The notes under the pieces were generated by a model. That model saw only the letters and a program-made list of their open reading frames with translations. It was not told where the DNA came from and ran no database searches. Positions 52,287 through 62,319 of a DNA stretch of 64,000 nucleotides are shown here, piece by piece (the stretch's first letter is position 1; each line of letters starts with the position of its first letter). The DNA is taken from assembly GCA_019747905.1 (NCBI GenBank), contig JAIEQG010000032.1:1-64000 (forward strand). The letters run 5' to 3'. The translations under genes and the position numbers were made by a program. This DNA comes from Burkholderiales bacterium. GTDB taxonomy: Bacteria > Pseudomonadota > Gammaproteobacteria > Burkholderiales > Ga0077523.

Positions 52287-52295
52287 GCGCGCCTT

Positions 52296-52372
<77 letters not shown>

Positions 52373-52708
52373 GGATTCTTCATACGACGCCGTGCCGTCG
52401 GCAATTCGATCGGTGCGAGCCTCGCGCGATCTTCGCGAACGCGACGGCGCATGGATCATCCTGTCGTCATGACGCACGGCGTTGGCGTCGCACTCGCCGC
52501 CGATGAAGTCGCGATGCTAGACTGTCGCTTTGTTGCGGTCGGGGTAAGGTCACCCGCATGAGGTGCGGCATGTCGACGTTCCGGATCCTCCGGCTCCGAT
52601 CGATCGTAGAGCGTCGATGTGCGAGCGTGGGACGCATGTCCCGCGGCGGAGTTCGAGTGCGCCGCCCCGGCCTCCGATCCCCGTCGGCATGCCACTGATC
52701 CGAATCCC
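52373..52708. other. Non-coding interval between tRNA-Pro and surE
   Basis: 336 bases. I see no gene, no U-tract terminator for the tRNA, and no copy of the window's repeat families. A TGCTAGACT string at 52515-52523 resembles an extended -10 box and could be part of the surE promoter, but no -35 box is at the right distance. Confidence 0.5.
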
Positions 52709-53452
52709 ATGCGCATTCTGCTGAGCAACGACGACGGCTACTTCGCGCCGGGGCTGGCCGCGCTCGCGGAGGCCTTGAAGCCCCTCGGCGAGATCACCGT
52801 CGTAGCACCCGAGCGCGACCGCAGCGGCGCCAGCAATTCGCTCACTCTCGATCGCCCGCTCACCGTGCGCCAGGCCGCCAACGGGTTTCTGTACGTGAAC
52901 GGCACTCCGACCGACTGCGTGCACCTCGCCGTCACAGGCCTGCTCGATCATCTGCCCGACATGGTGGTGTCGGGCATCAATCACGGTTCGAACATGGGCG
53001 ACGACACGATCTATTCCGGGACGGTAGCTGCGGCGACGGAGGGGTTCCTGCTGGGCATCCCGTCAATCGCGGTGTCGCAGACGGGCCGGTCCGGTGCGCA
53101 TTTCGCCACCGCCGGCCTGGTGGCGGCAGATCTCGTCCGCCGGCACCAGGCCGGCCACCTGACGGACGCGTATCTGCTCAACGTCAACGTGCCCGATGTG
53201 CCCGTGGCGCAGTTGGGCGATATCGAGGTGACGCGCCTCGGCAGGCGGCACAAGGCCGAGCCGGTGATCAAGTCCACCACGCCGCGCGGCGATGTCGTCT
53301 ACTGGGTGGGTGCCGCCGGTGATGCCGCCGATGCCGGCCCTGGCACCGACTTCCACGCGATCGCGGCAGGGCACGTGTCGGTGACGCCGCTGCAGATGGA
53401 TTTGACCCGCTTCGCACAGCTCGACGCGCTCCGCGCGTGGATCGCGGGCTGA
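52709..53452 (+). CDS. surE: 5'/3'-nucleotidase SurE
   Basis: 247 aa metal-dependent nucleoside monophosphatase. Metal-binding [13 protein letters not shown] at the start, [15 protein letters not shown], and [20 protein letters not shown] are all conserved. Start ATG 52709 is at the family start. Leads the surE-pcm-nlpD set tied to stationary-phase survival. Confidence 0.96.
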   Translation: MRILLSNDDGYFAPGLAALAEALKPLGEITVVAPERDRSGASNSLTLDRPLTVRQAANGFLYVNGTPTDCVHLAVTGLLDHLPDMVVSGINHGSNMGDDTIYSGTVAAATEGFLLGIPSIAVSQTGRSGAHFATAGLVAADLVRRHQAGHLTDAYLLNVNVPDVPVAQLGDIEVTRLGRRHKAEPVIKSTTPRGDVVYWVGAAGDAADAGPGTDFHAIAAGHVSVTPLQMDLTRFAQLDALRAWIAG

Positions 53453-53479
53453 CCCGGGACAGCGACGCGCGAGACCGGC

Positions 53480-54142
53480 GTGGACAGCAAGCACCTCGGC
53501 ATCGGCATGACCTCGCAGCGGACCCGGCTGCGGCTGGTCGAGCGGCTGCGCGAGCAGGGCATCCGCGACGCCGTGGTCCTGGCCGCCATGGCCGAGATCC
53601 CGCGCCACATCTTCGTCGACGAGGCGCTCGCGACGCGGGCCTACGACGACAGTGCCCTGCCCATCGGTTTCGGCCAGACCATCTCGGCACCGTTCACCGT
53701 CGCCCGCATGCTCGAGCTGGCGCGCGCCGGGCGTGCGCCGATCCCGAAGGTGCTCGAGATCGGGACCGGTTGCGGCTACCAGGCTGCGGTCCTGTCGCGT
53801 ATCGCGATCGAGGTGCACTCGGTGGAACGGATCTCGGTGCTGCTCACGAAGGCGCGGCGCAGCTTGCGCGAATTGCGCGTCACGAACGTGCGACTGAAGC
53901 ATGCAGACGGGACTCTCGGCTTCAAGGGGGGGGCGCCCTACGATGCCATCGTGATGGCGGCCGCTGCAGCGGCGGTGCCGGACGAGCTCTCCGATCAACT
54001 CGGCCCGGGCGGGCGCCTGGTGATGCCGATCGGGACCCGCGAGCAACGCCTCGTGCTGATCGAGCGAACCGATCGTGGCTTGACGCAGTCAGTGCTCGAG
54101 GAGGTGAACTTCGTGCCCTTGCTGCCCGGCCTGATGCGATGA
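53480..54142 (+). CDS. pcm: Protein-L-isoaspartate O-methyltransferase
   Basis: 220 aa SAM-dependent repair enzyme for isoaspartyl residues in aged proteins. [36 protein letters not shown] and the SAM loop [16 protein letters not shown] are conserved. GTG start. The stop overlaps the nlpD ATG (ATGA). Confidence 0.96.
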   Translation: MDSKHLGIGMTSQRTRLRLVERLREQGIRDAVVLAAMAEIPRHIFVDEALATRAYDDSALPIGFGQTISAPFTVARMLELARAGRAPIPKVLEIGTGCGYQAAVLSRIAIEVHSVERISVLLTKARRSLRELRVTNVRLKHADGTLGFKGGAPYDAIVMAAAAAAVPDELSDQLGPGGRLVMPIGTREQRLVLIERTDRGLTQSVLEEVNFVPLLPGLMR

Positions 54143-55296
54143 AGCGGGTCATGCTGCGCCTGGCGTTGCTGGGCGGCGTGATGTGCTTGGTCGCCTGCAC
54201 GCACATCCAGGAAGTCAGCACGGCGCCGGATCGGGCACCGGGGACGGCGCCGGCCGGCAGCGTCCGGCCCGGTGCCGCAGCGGCCAAGCCGTCAGCAGCC
54301 GCGACGACACCCGCTGCGACGACGCCGGCCAATGCGCCGCGCGAAAGTCGCCGCAAGGGTGACGAACGCCCCGAGTACTACGTGGTGGCCCGCGGCGACA
54401 CGCTCTACAGCATCGCGCTCGATTTCGGGTTCGACTACAAGGAACTGGCGACGTGGAACGAGCTCACCGATCCTTCGGTGATCCGTGTCGGGCAGCGCCT
54501 GCGACTGACGGCACCCGCGGATCTCGCCGAGCAGCCCGTCGTCAAGGCGATCCCGGCGAAGACTGCTGCGAAAGTCGAGGTTCTGCCTGGGGCGGCCGTG
54601 GCACCGGCCGCTGCAGATGCGGCAACTGCCGCGGAGGCCGCTCCGCCGCCGGTACGCACGATCACCGAACCGAAGGCCGTCACGCTCGCGTATTCCGACA
54701 AGGCGTTCGCGCAGCTTGGCGGTGCGGTGCCGAAACCGCTGCAGGCCGAATCCAAGTCCGAGGGCAAGCCGGAGTCCAGGTCCGAAGCGAAGCCCGAACC
54801 CAAGCCGGATGCGAAACCCGTCGCTGCCGCGGCCACCGCCGCGCCGGCACCTTCGGCGCCGCCGGACCCGAAGCCCGTCAAGGAGCCTCCACCGGCGCGT
54901 ACCGCCGATGACGAGGACCGCATGGACTGGGTCTGGCCGGCCAAGGGCGACGTGCTGTATCGCTTCGGCGAGAGCGGCAAACTGAAGGGTGTGGGCATCG
55001 GGGGCAAGGCCGGGCAACCGGTGTTCGCCGCCGCGCCGGGCAAGGTGGTGTACAGCGGCAGCGGCCTGCGCGGCTACGGCAAGCTGGTCATCATCAAGCA
55101 CAACGACATGTTCCTGTCGGTGTACGCGCACAACAGCCAGATCGTGGTGAAGGAAGGCGAGACGGTGAAGCGCGGCCAGCGCATCGCCGAGATGGGCGAC
55201 ACGGATGCGAACCGGACGGCGCTGCATTTCGAGATCCGGCGCTTCGGCAAGCCGGTGGATCCACTGACGCGGCTGCCGGGGGGTACCTCCGGGTGA
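54139..55296 (+). CDS. nlpD: Lipoprotein NlpD, LysM plus degenerate M23 peptidase domain
   Basis: 385 aa outer-membrane lipoprotein. Lipobox LVAC at residues 17-20, a low-complexity linker, LysM ([20 protein letters not shown]) near residue 80, a long Ala/Pro/Lys/Glu-rich linker with [20 protein letters not shown]-type repeats, and a C-terminal LytM domain ([34 protein letters not shown]). The zinc-site His/Asp of active M23 enzymes are missing, as expected for NlpD, which activates the amidase AmiC in cell separation. rpoS, the usual next gene, is absent. Confidence 0.94.
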   Translation: MKRVMLRLALLGGVMCLVACTHIQEVSTAPDRAPGTAPAGSVRPGAAAAKPSAAATTPAATTPANAPRESRRKGDERPEYYVVARGDTLYSIALDFGFDYKELATWNELTDPSVIRVGQRLRLTAPADLAEQPVVKAIPAKTAAKVEVLPGAAVAPAAADAATAAEAAPPPVRTITEPKAVTLAYSDKAFAQLGGAVPKPLQAESKSEGKPESRSEAKPEPKPDAKPVAAAATAAPAPSAPPDPKPVKEPPPARTADDEDRMDWVWPAKGDVLYRFGESGKLKGVGIGGKAGQPVFAAAPGKVVYSGSGLRGYGKLVIIKHNDMFLSVYAHNSQIVVKEGETVKRGQRIAEMGDTDANRTALHFEIRRFGKPVDPLTRLPGGTSG

Positions 55297-55316
55297 GGCT
55301 TCCGAAGCAACAGCTG

Positions 55317-55445
55317 GAAACACGAAGGACACGAAGGACACTAAGGACACGAAGGAAAGACGACGATGGCGCGGCTTCGGGCTCCAGTGCCGTTCCTTCG
55401 CTTTTCCTTCGTGCTCTTCGTGTCCTTCGTGTTGAAGGATGTTCT
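55317..55445. repeat. ACGAAGGAC-rich interspersed repeat, copy 2
   Basis: AACACGAAGGACACGAAGGA... on the left and ...GTCCTTCGTGTTGAAGGATG on the right form a long imperfect inverted repeat. The right end is the reverse complement of the left end of the copy at 4771, so the two copies are in opposite orientation. Lies in the convergent gap between nlpD and tgpA. Confidence 0.78.
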
Positions 55446-55459
55446 GCGGTTCGTTCGCC

Positions 55460-57427
55460 CTACACCCGCAACGCCCGCACTCCGCGCCGCAGCTCCGCGA
55501 CTTCACGCCCCTTCACCCGGTCGCGTCCGTAGCGTAGCCGCACGTACAGATCGGCCAGGGTACGCAAGCGATCGGCCGCTTCTGCCGGCAGTGCAGTAGC
55601 CGCACGATCGGACCAATGCACCGGACCTTCGCCCGGCCGCGGGCCGAGTCCGATGCGGGTGAGCTTCGCTTGCAGCACAAGCCATGGTGACAGCACCGGA
55701 TCCGGCACGCGCCGCCGCAAGCGCGCGAGCAGCAACATGCACAGGATGGCGGTGACGAACGAAGTCACTGCCATCAGCGCCACCGCCAGGTTCTGCCAGT
55801 TCGGCCGCGTGAAGCCGGCGCGCTGCAGCATCTGCATCTGGCGCTCAGGGGTGTACCCGAGGACCCATTGATTCCAGCCGTTGGCGGCGGCGTCCCACGA
55901 GAAGCGCAGGCGCTTCAACCATTCGCTGTCGGTGCGCACCATCAGCGGCAGCGGGTCCCCGGCCGGTACCGCGCCGGCGATGCCGGCCTCGATGCGCATC
56001 GGTGAAACCGCGGCCGTGGGGTCCACACGGACCCAGCCCTCGTCGCCCATCCACACTTCGGCCCAGGCGTGCGCTTCGGACTGACGCACGATCAGATAGT
56101 TGCCGATGGGGTTCAGCACCCCCCCCTGGTAGCCGGTCACGATGCGGGCGGGCACGCCGGCGGCACGCATCAGGAACACGAAGCTCGCGGCATAGTGCTC
56201 GCAGAATCCGCGGCGCGTCTCGAACAGGAATTCGTCGATGTTGTCGCGCCCGAGCTCGGGCGGCACCAGCGTGTAGTAGAACGGTTGACCGCGGAACAGC
56301 GCGAGCACCGACTGGACCACTTCGTCCGGAGTCGAACTGCGCGCGTACAGGTCGGCGGCCAGCTTGCGTGCCCTGGGGTTGAAGCCCTCGGGAAGTTGCA
56401 GTGCCCGCGCGAGGTTGCGGCGTGGTTCGTTCGCGCCGTAGCGATAGTCGAGATACGAGCTCATCGCGTAGCGCTGGCGCGCCCGCACCGGCCGGATCGA
56501 CAGCAGCTGGAAGTCCTGGGTCTGCAAGGCGCCCTCGAGCCGCTGTGCCGGCAGGTCGATCGCGAACAACCAGCGCATGTTGTGAGGTTCGAGCGTGATC
56601 GTGTAGCGGATCGGCGTGCCGGCGGTCTCGATGTCGCGCCCCACGCGCGGTGCGGCGTCGCCGCCGCGCCAGGTGCGTCCGTCGAAATCCCACAGCACCG
56701 GCCCACGCCAGTAGAGCTTGTTCGGCTTGGGCGGCGGCGAGTCGAACTCCACGCGGAATGCGACGGCGTCGGACAGGCTCAGGTTCGACAGGCTGCCCGG
56801 AGACATGCTGTCGGAGAGGCCGGAGAGCGCGGAAGCCGAAGCCTGCGGAAGCCCCCAGAGCGGACCTTGCACGCGCGGGAACAACAGGAAGAACACGAGC
56901 ATCAGCGGAATCGCCTGCGCCAGCATCAGGCCCGACAGGCGCAGCATCGGACGCGGGTCGGGTGCGACGCTGCGGTACTGGAATGCCACGAGGCAGGCGG
57001 TGATCAGCCAGACGCAACCGAGCAGGTACAGCGCCATCGGCAGCGTCTGCGAGTACAGGAAGTTGGTGATGACCAGGAAGTAGCCCAGCAGGATCAGCAC
57101 CACCGCGTCGCGCAGGCTGCGCAGCTCCATCATCTTGAGGCACAGCATCAGCACGAGCAGCGCGACGGCGGCGTCGCGGTTGAACAGCATCCCGAAGGAA
57201 AGCCAGATGCCGACGATGGAGCCGATGGCGAGCATCACCAGCAAGCGCGGCGACGGCAGGCCGCGGCCCTGCCAGGCGAGCACGGCCCGCAGGATCAGCA
57301 CCGCGGTCGCGATCAACGCGATCCAGAGAGGAATGCGTACCGCGTGCGGAGCGACCACCAGTGCGAGACTGCCTATGAGCGCAACGACGCGTCCGGTGGA
57401 CAGGTTCTCGGCGACCGGGATGCTCAT
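55460..57427 (-). CDS. tgpA: Membrane transglutaminase-like protein TgpA (DUF3488/DUF4129)
   Basis: 655 aa. About six N-terminal TMs, a periplasmic transglutaminase-like core with catalytic Cys (RRGFCEHYAASF, C409), His (SEAHAWAEVW, H453) and Asp (VRVDPTAAV, D469), then one TM and a C-terminal cytoplasmic DUF4129-like tail. Last gene of the moxR-DUF58-tgpA operon; its ATG overlaps the DUF58 stop by 4 bp. Family role in envelope protein processing is poorly defined. Confidence 0.93.
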   Translation of the reverse strand: MSIPVAENLSTGRVVALIGSLALVVAPHAVRIPLWIALIATAVLILRAVLAWQGRGLPSPRLLVMLAIGSIVGIWLSFGMLFNRDAAVALLVLMLCLKMMELRSLRDAVVLILLGYFLVITNFLYSQTLPMALYLLGCVWLITACLVAFQYRSVAPDPRPMLRLSGLMLAQAIPLMLVFFLLFPRVQGPLWGLPQASASALSGLSDSMSPGSLSNLSLSDAVAFRVEFDSPPPKPNKLYWRGPVLWDFDGRTWRGGDAAPRVGRDIETAGTPIRYTITLEPHNMRWLFAIDLPAQRLEGALQTQDFQLLSIRPVRARQRYAMSSYLDYRYGANEPRRNLARALQLPEGFNPRARKLAADLYARSSTPDEVVQSVLALFRGQPFYYTLVPPELGRDNIDEFLFETRRGFCEHYAASFVFLMRAAGVPARIVTGYQGGVLNPIGNYLIVRQSEAHAWAEVWMGDEGWVRVDPTAAVSPMRIEAGIAGAVPAGDPLPLMVRTDSEWLKRLRFSWDAAANGWNQWVLGYTPERQMQMLQRAGFTRPNWQNLAVALMAVTSFVTAILCMLLLARLRRRVPDPVLSPWLVLQAKLTRIGLGPRPGEGPVHWSDRAATALPAEAADRLRTLADLYVRLRYGRDRVKGREVAELRRGVRALRV

Positions 57428-58386
57428 CGCCCGCCTTTGGGGTCGTAGAGCGCGAGCGCCTGCAGGCACGTTTCGCGGTGGGTCGTGCCGAGCCCGGGGG
57501 GAACCTCGCGGTGGGGCAGCTTGAGGCCGTAGGCGGTCGCGTCCGCCTCCGCCATCAACACCCAGCGCGTCAGGCGGGCGAGACGTTGCTCGACCCCGAA
57601 GTGCCCAGGCAGCAATGCCCAGTCGAGCCACACCTCGCTGCTCGCGCGACCGCCGAACTGCTTGGTCAGGAGCTGGTCGCCGCGCGCATAGGCCTTCCAC
57701 GCCACATGGCGGGGCGAGTCGCCCGGGTGATACTCGCGCAGGCCTGCGAAGTCCTCGGCACCGCGCCCATGCAGCCCGCTCTCGCCGGCGATGGCAGTGG
57801 CTGCGGGCAGCGGCGGTTCGCCGGGTTCGGGTTGCGGGTACACGAGACAGCGTTCGTCGAGTTCCACGTTCGACCAGGCGCGGAACAGGCCCAGCGGAAA
57901 GGTGGTGAAGACGCGAAAGCGGCCCAGCGGCAGCCAGCCGCGGCGCGCTGTGGGCAGCGCGATGCTGATCGAAGCCGCCGCCTGCGCGGCGACGTCGGTG
58001 TACGCAGCCGTCGCGGCCTCGGCGCTCACGCCGATCGCGATGCGGTCGAAACCCGCGTGATTCTCGAGCGTGATCGCGAAGACCGCGTGTTCGCCCGCAT
58101 ACACCGGGCTCACGCGTCCCGGCCGGAGCGACAGGCGGGCGAGATTGCGCCAGGTGTGCAGCATCGCCACCACCCCCAACCCGGCCAGCAGGAACGTGAG
58201 CACGTAGCCCAGACTGAGGTTGTAGTTGATGGAGCCGATCAGCAGCAAGCCGATGGTGACCGCGAACAACAGCCCCAGGCCGGTCGGCAGGATGTAGACG
58301 CGCCGCTGGGTGAGGACCACCGGACCGTGCCCGGTCCCCTGGTGCGGAAGGATCCAGTCGGCGACGGGCGACGTCGAGGGCGGCAT
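57424..58386 (-). CDS. DUF58 domain protein
   Basis: 320 aa. Two N-terminal hydrophobic segments (LLFAVTIGLLLIGSINYNL; YVLTFLLAGLGVVAML), a beta-rich middle and the DUF58 signature DFAGLREYHPGDSPRHVAWK. DUF58 proteins accompany MoxR ATPases and resemble von Willebrand A-type folds; they probably receive MoxR chaperone action. Overlaps tgpA by 4 bp; 128 bases after moxR with a hairpin between. Confidence 0.92.
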   Translation of the reverse strand: MPPSTSPVADWILPHQGTGHGPVVLTQRRVYILPTGLGLLFAVTIGLLLIGSINYNLSLGYVLTFLLAGLGVVAMLHTWRNLARLSLRPGRVSPVYAGEHAVFAITLENHAGFDRIAIGVSAEAATAAYTDVAAQAAASISIALPTARRGWLPLGRFRVFTTFPLGLFRAWSNVELDERCLVYPQPEPGEPPLPAATAIAGESGLHGRGAEDFAGLREYHPGDSPRHVAWKAYARGDQLLTKQFGGRASSEVWLDWALLPGHFGVEQRLARLTRWVLMAEADATAYGLKLPHREVPPGLGTTHRETCLQALALYDPKGGR

Positions 58387-58465
58387 CTGCGAGCCTCAGG
58401 ACCCGCGCAGCGAGCGCACGGCGTAGCCGTATTCGGCTCGAGCGCTGACTCGATTGACCGTCGAT

Positions 58466-58484
58466 CCCCAACCTTTGGTTGGGG
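58466..58484. terminator. Hairpin between moxR and the DUF58 gene
   Basis: CCCCAACC (58466-58473), TTT loop, GGTTGGGG (58477-58484): a perfect 8-bp stem with no U-tract. Could tune read-through from moxR into the DUF58-tgpA pair, or stabilise an mRNA end. Confidence 0.4.
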
Positions 58485-58514
58485 CCCCTCGCCGGGTATC
58501 TCGCATCGCTGCTT

Positions 58515-59435
58515 CTAGGGTATCGGGACTTCCGCTATCAGCTTGCCGGCGAGATCGTCAGACGAGAGCCGTGCATAGCCGTTGGCCGCGTGCAGCCGGT
58601 GACCGGCCACCGGCGGCAGCACCGCTTGCAGATCTTCCGGCAGCACGGCGCTGCGGCCGTCCATGAACGCCCAGGCGCGCGCGGCGTTGAGCAGCGAGAG
58701 GCCGGCTCGCGGGCTCAGACCGGTGATGAAATCCGCCGACCGGCGCGTGTGGGCGAGCAGGGCTTGCACGTAGTCGAGCAATGCGGGTGCTGCGTGGACT
58801 TCACGCACGCGTCGCTGAAGTTCGACGAGGCCTGCAGGATCGATCGCCGCGGTGAGTTCGTCGATCATGTCGCGGCGTTCGCTGCCGGAGAGCAGTGCGC
58901 GTTCCGCCGTGGCATCGGGATAGCCCAGCTGGATGCGCATCAGGAAGCGGTCGAGCTGCGATTCGGGCAGGGGGAAGGTCCCGACCTGGTGCGACGGATT
59001 CTGCGTGGCGATCACGAAGAAGGGCTCGGGCAGCTTGCGCGTTTCACCTTCGATGGTGACCTGGTGCTCCTCCATCGCTTCGAGCAAGGCGCTCTGCGCC
59101 TTCGGCGTCGCGCGATTCACTTCGTCGGCCAGCACCACCTGGGAGAAGATCGGGCCCGGATGAAACTTGAACGCACCGCTCTCGCGATCGAATACCGATA
59201 CGCCGAGGATGTCGGCCGGCAACAGGTCGCTGGTGAACTGGACGCGCTGGAAATCCAGCCCGAGCGCCTTGGCGAGCGCATGGGCGAGGGTGGTCTTGCC
59301 CACCCCGGGAAGGTCCTCGATGAGCAGGTGGCCGCGGGCGAGCAGGCAGGCGCAGGTGAGGCGTACCTGACGCTCCTTGCCCAGGATGATGCGGCCGATG
59401 GCCGTGAGGACGGGGCGGATTTCGGAGTTCATCAA
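58515..59435 (-). CDS. moxR: MoxR-type AAA+ ATPase
   Basis: 306 aa. Walker A DLPGVGKTTLAHAL near residue 43, Walker B VVLADEVNRA with sensor/arginine regions downstream (LLEAMEEHQVTIEG; FFVIATQNPSHQVGTFPLP). AAA+ chaperone expected to remodel VWA/DUF58 partners. ATG 59435; leads the leftward operon. Confidence 0.95.
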   Translation of the reverse strand: MMNSEIRPVLTAIGRIILGKERQVRLTCACLLARGHLLIEDLPGVGKTTLAHALAKALGLDFQRVQFTSDLLPADILGVSVFDRESGAFKFHPGPIFSQVVLADEVNRATPKAQSALLEAMEEHQVTIEGETRKLPEPFFVIATQNPSHQVGTFPLPESQLDRFLMRIQLGYPDATAERALLSGSERRDMIDELTAAIDPAGLVELQRRVREVHAAPALLDYVQALLAHTRRSADFITGLSPRAGLSLLNAARAWAFMDGRSAVLPEDLQAVLPPVAGHRLHAANGYARLSSDDLAGKLIAEVPIP

Positions 59436-59495
59436 TGCTATGACGGCCGGAGCGGGCGGAACTGAAGCCGAAGGCGGGGTGAATTCCTCGCCCTG

Positions 59496-62183
59496 CTACA
59501 CCAGGCGTTTGACAACGCGCTTCAGGGTTGGATCGTCGGCTGAGGTGGTAGCGTCGAAGCCGAGGGATTCCATCAGCTTCAACATCTTGTGATTGGTGGA
59601 GAGCACGAAACCTTCCATTTCCTTGAGGCCCCGGGCGCGGGCTGCGTCCAGCAGGCTCGCCATGAGGCGGCTTCCCAGGCCCATGCCTTGGGCCGCATCC
59701 GCGACGACGATCGCGAATTCGCACGAAAGGCCGTCGGCCGCGATCGCATAGCGCGCCACACCCAACTGGACCTCGCGCCCGGCCTCGTTGGCGACTGCCA
59801 CCAGCGCCAGCTCGCGGTCGTAGTCGATCTGGGTGAAACGCACCAGCATGCGATCAGACAGCTCGTGGATCGCGTTGATGAACCGGAAATAGCGCGAATC
59901 ATCCGAGAGGTTGCGCACGAACTCCTGTTCCATTTCCGCGTCCTCGGGACGGATCGCCCGGATCACGATCTCGCGGCCGTCGCGTGCGACCCAGGTCTGG
60001 GTGAGGTGCGACGGATACGGACAGATCGCCATGTGCCCGTAGCGGTCCAGTGCCGCGGCCGGTGGCAACGGGTCGACGACGAAGCGCGCATCGACGGCCA
60101 CCGCGCCGGCATCGTCGAGGATCACGGGATTCACGTCCATCTCGGTGAGCCAGGGCAGCTCGCACACCATCTCGGAGACACGCAGCAGCACGTCCTCGAG
60201 CGCGGCCATGTCCGCCGGCGGCCCGCCGCGCCAGCTACCGAGAGTTGCCGCGGCACGGGTGCGCTCGATCAGGTTGCGGGCGAGGAAGGCGTTGAGCGGT
60301 GGCAGGGCCGTGGCGCGATCCGCGATCAGTTCCACCGCGGCGCCGCCGGAGCCGCAGGTGATGACCGGGCCGAACACCGGGTCCTTCACGACACCCACGA
60401 GCAGTTCGCGCCCGTAGCGTTTCAGCACCATGCGCTCGATTGCGATGCCGTCGATGCGGGCGTCGGGGCGGGCCGCCTTCACCTGGTCGGTGATGTCCGC
60501 GAAGGCGGCGCGCACGCCTTCGGTCGACGTGATGTTCAGCCGCACGCCGCCGGCGTCGGACTTGTGCGATACATCGGGCGACTGCACCTTCATCGCCACC
60601 GGGAAGCCGAGTTGCTGCGCGATCATGATGGCCTGCTGCGCCGTCGTGGCGACGATGGTGGTCGCCACCGGAATGTGGAAAGCCGCGAGCAGGGTCTTCG
60701 ATTCCATTTCCGAGAGGACGCGGCGCCGCTCGCCGAGGGCGGCTTCGATCACCGAGCGGGCCGCATCCACGTCGGGTCGCAGCGGTTGCGACAACGGCCC
60801 GGGCACCTGCATGAGCAGGCGCTGGTTCTGGTAGAACGACGCGATGTTGGCAAAGGCTTCGACCGCAGGCTCCGGTGTGCGGAACACGGGCAGTTGCGCG
60901 GCCTGCAGGATTTCCCTGGCCTTGTGCACGCGCTCATCCCCCATCCAGCACGCGATCAGCTGCTTCGACTGGCGATGGGAGATGTCGACCACCGCGCTCG
61001 CCACTCCCACCGGGTCGGTCATGCCCTGCGGGGTCAGGATCGTGACCACGCCGTCGACCTTCGGGTCGGCGAGGCAGGCCTCGACCGCGTGGCGGTAGCG
61101 CGCCGTGTCGGCGTCTTCGAGCAGATCGACCGGATTGCCGCGCGACCATGACGCCGGCAGCACCTTGTCGAGGGTCGCGATGGTGCCGGGCGAGAGCGTA
61201 CCGACGACGAGTCCGGCTTCGGCCGCGCGATCCGCGGCCATCACGCCCGGCCCGCCGCCGTTGGTGACGATGGCGAGATTGCGGCCGGTCGCTCGGTAGC
61301 GCGACGAGAGACATTTCGCGGCGGACAGCAATTGCGTGAAGGTCTCGACGCGCACCGCGCCGGCTCGGCGCAAGGCAGCGTCGAACACGTCGTCGGCGCC
61401 GGTCATGGCGCCCGTGTGCGTCGCGGCGGCGCGCGCACCGGAGGCGCCGCGTCCGGCCTTCAGGACGATCACCGGCTTCACGCGCGCGGCGGCGCGCAGC
61501 GAACTCATGAAGCGGCGCGCGGTGCGGATGCCTTCGAGGTAGAGCACGATGCTCTCGGTTTCGCTGTCGACGGTCAGGTAGTCGAGCGCCTCGGCAAAAT
61601 CGACGTCGAGCTGGTTGCCGAGGGACAGCACGCTCGAGAAGCCGACGCCATCGGCGACCGCCCAATCGAGGATGGCGCTGGCGAGCCCACCGGATTGCGA
61701 GACGAGTGCAACGATGCCCGGATTCACCGACGCCAGCGTGAACGTGGCGTTCATCCCGAGGGCCGGGCGGATCACGCCCATGGAATTCGGGCCGAGCAGG
61801 CGGATGCCGTGTTCACGGGCGATGCGGCCCACCTGCTGCAAGAGGCGCGCACCTTCGCGGGTCGCGTCGGTGAGGCCGGCGGAGATGATCGCGGCTGCGG
61901 GTACCCGGCGCTCGGCACAGCGTTCGAGTATGCCCGGGAGGGTCTCGGCCCGCGTGCCGATGACAGCGAGATCCACAGCGTCCGGCACTGCGTCGATGGA
62001 CGGCCACGCGGGCGCACCGAACAAGGACGCGTGCCGCGGATTCACCGCATAGAGCTTGCCCGTGTAGCGGCCGCCACGCAGGTTTTCCATCAGCACGGCG
62101 CCGACGCTGCCGGCCACTTCGCTCGCGCCGATCACTGCGATGCTGCGCGGCGCGAACAGGGGCGTGAGCGGATGGGCGGACAC
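59496..62183 (-). CDS. Pat-like protein lysine acetyltransferase (NDP-forming acyl-CoA synthetase fused to GNAT)
   Basis: 895 aa. N-terminal CoA-binding domain (LFAPRSIAVIGASEVAGSVG), ligase-CoA domain (HGIRLLGPNSMGV; ATHTGAMTGADDVFDAAL), ATP-grasp domain (GFPVAMKVQSPDVSHKSDAG), and a C-terminal GNAT domain (residues about 725-895; SCEFAIVVADAAQGMGLGSR is the acetyl-CoA loop). Homologues (Pat, YfiQ) acetylate metabolic enzymes such as acetyl-CoA synthetase. The His of the THTG motif, needed for acyl-CoA synthetase activity, is retained. Divergent from an HDAC-family gene across 136 bases. Confidence 0.92.
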   Translation of the reverse strand: MSAHPLTPLFAPRSIAVIGASEVAGSVGAVLMENLRGGRYTGKLYAVNPRHASLFGAPAWPSIDAVPDAVDLAVIGTRAETLPGILERCAERRVPAAAIISAGLTDATREGARLLQQVGRIAREHGIRLLGPNSMGVIRPALGMNATFTLASVNPGIVALVSQSGGLASAILDWAVADGVGFSSVLSLGNQLDVDFAEALDYLTVDSETESIVLYLEGIRTARRFMSSLRAAARVKPVIVLKAGRGASGARAAATHTGAMTGADDVFDAALRRAGAVRVETFTQLLSAAKCLSSRYRATGRNLAIVTNGGGPGVMAADRAAEAGLVVGTLSPGTIATLDKVLPASWSRGNPVDLLEDADTARYRHAVEACLADPKVDGVVTILTPQGMTDPVGVASAVVDISHRQSKQLIACWMGDERVHKAREILQAAQLPVFRTPEPAVEAFANIASFYQNQRLLMQVPGPLSQPLRPDVDAARSVIEAALGERRRVLSEMESKTLLAAFHIPVATTIVATTAQQAIMIAQQLGFPVAMKVQSPDVSHKSDAGGVRLNITSTEGVRAAFADITDQVKAARPDARIDGIAIERMVLKRYGRELLVGVVKDPVFGPVITCGSGGAAVELIADRATALPPLNAFLARNLIERTRAAATLGSWRGGPPADMAALEDVLLRVSEMVCELPWLTEMDVNPVILDDAGAVAVDARFVVDPLPPAAALDRYGHMAICPYPSHLTQTWVARDGREIVIRAIRPEDAEMEQEFVRNLSDDSRYFRFINAIHELSDRMLVRFTQIDYDRELALVAVANEAGREVQLGVARYAIAADGLSCEFAIVVADAAQGMGLGSRLMASLLDAARARGLKEMEGFVLSTNHKMLKLMESLGFDATTSADDPTLKRVVKRLV

Positions 62184-62319
62184 TGGGAGGGCGGCGGACG
62201 GGGATCGCGAGCGACTGTATGGCCGATCTCGGGATCATGGCAAATGCGCCGTGCGGGGCGTGGACGCTCGGCCGCGCCGTGGGTACCATCGAAACGGGTC
62301 GAATCCCCCTCGAGCACCG

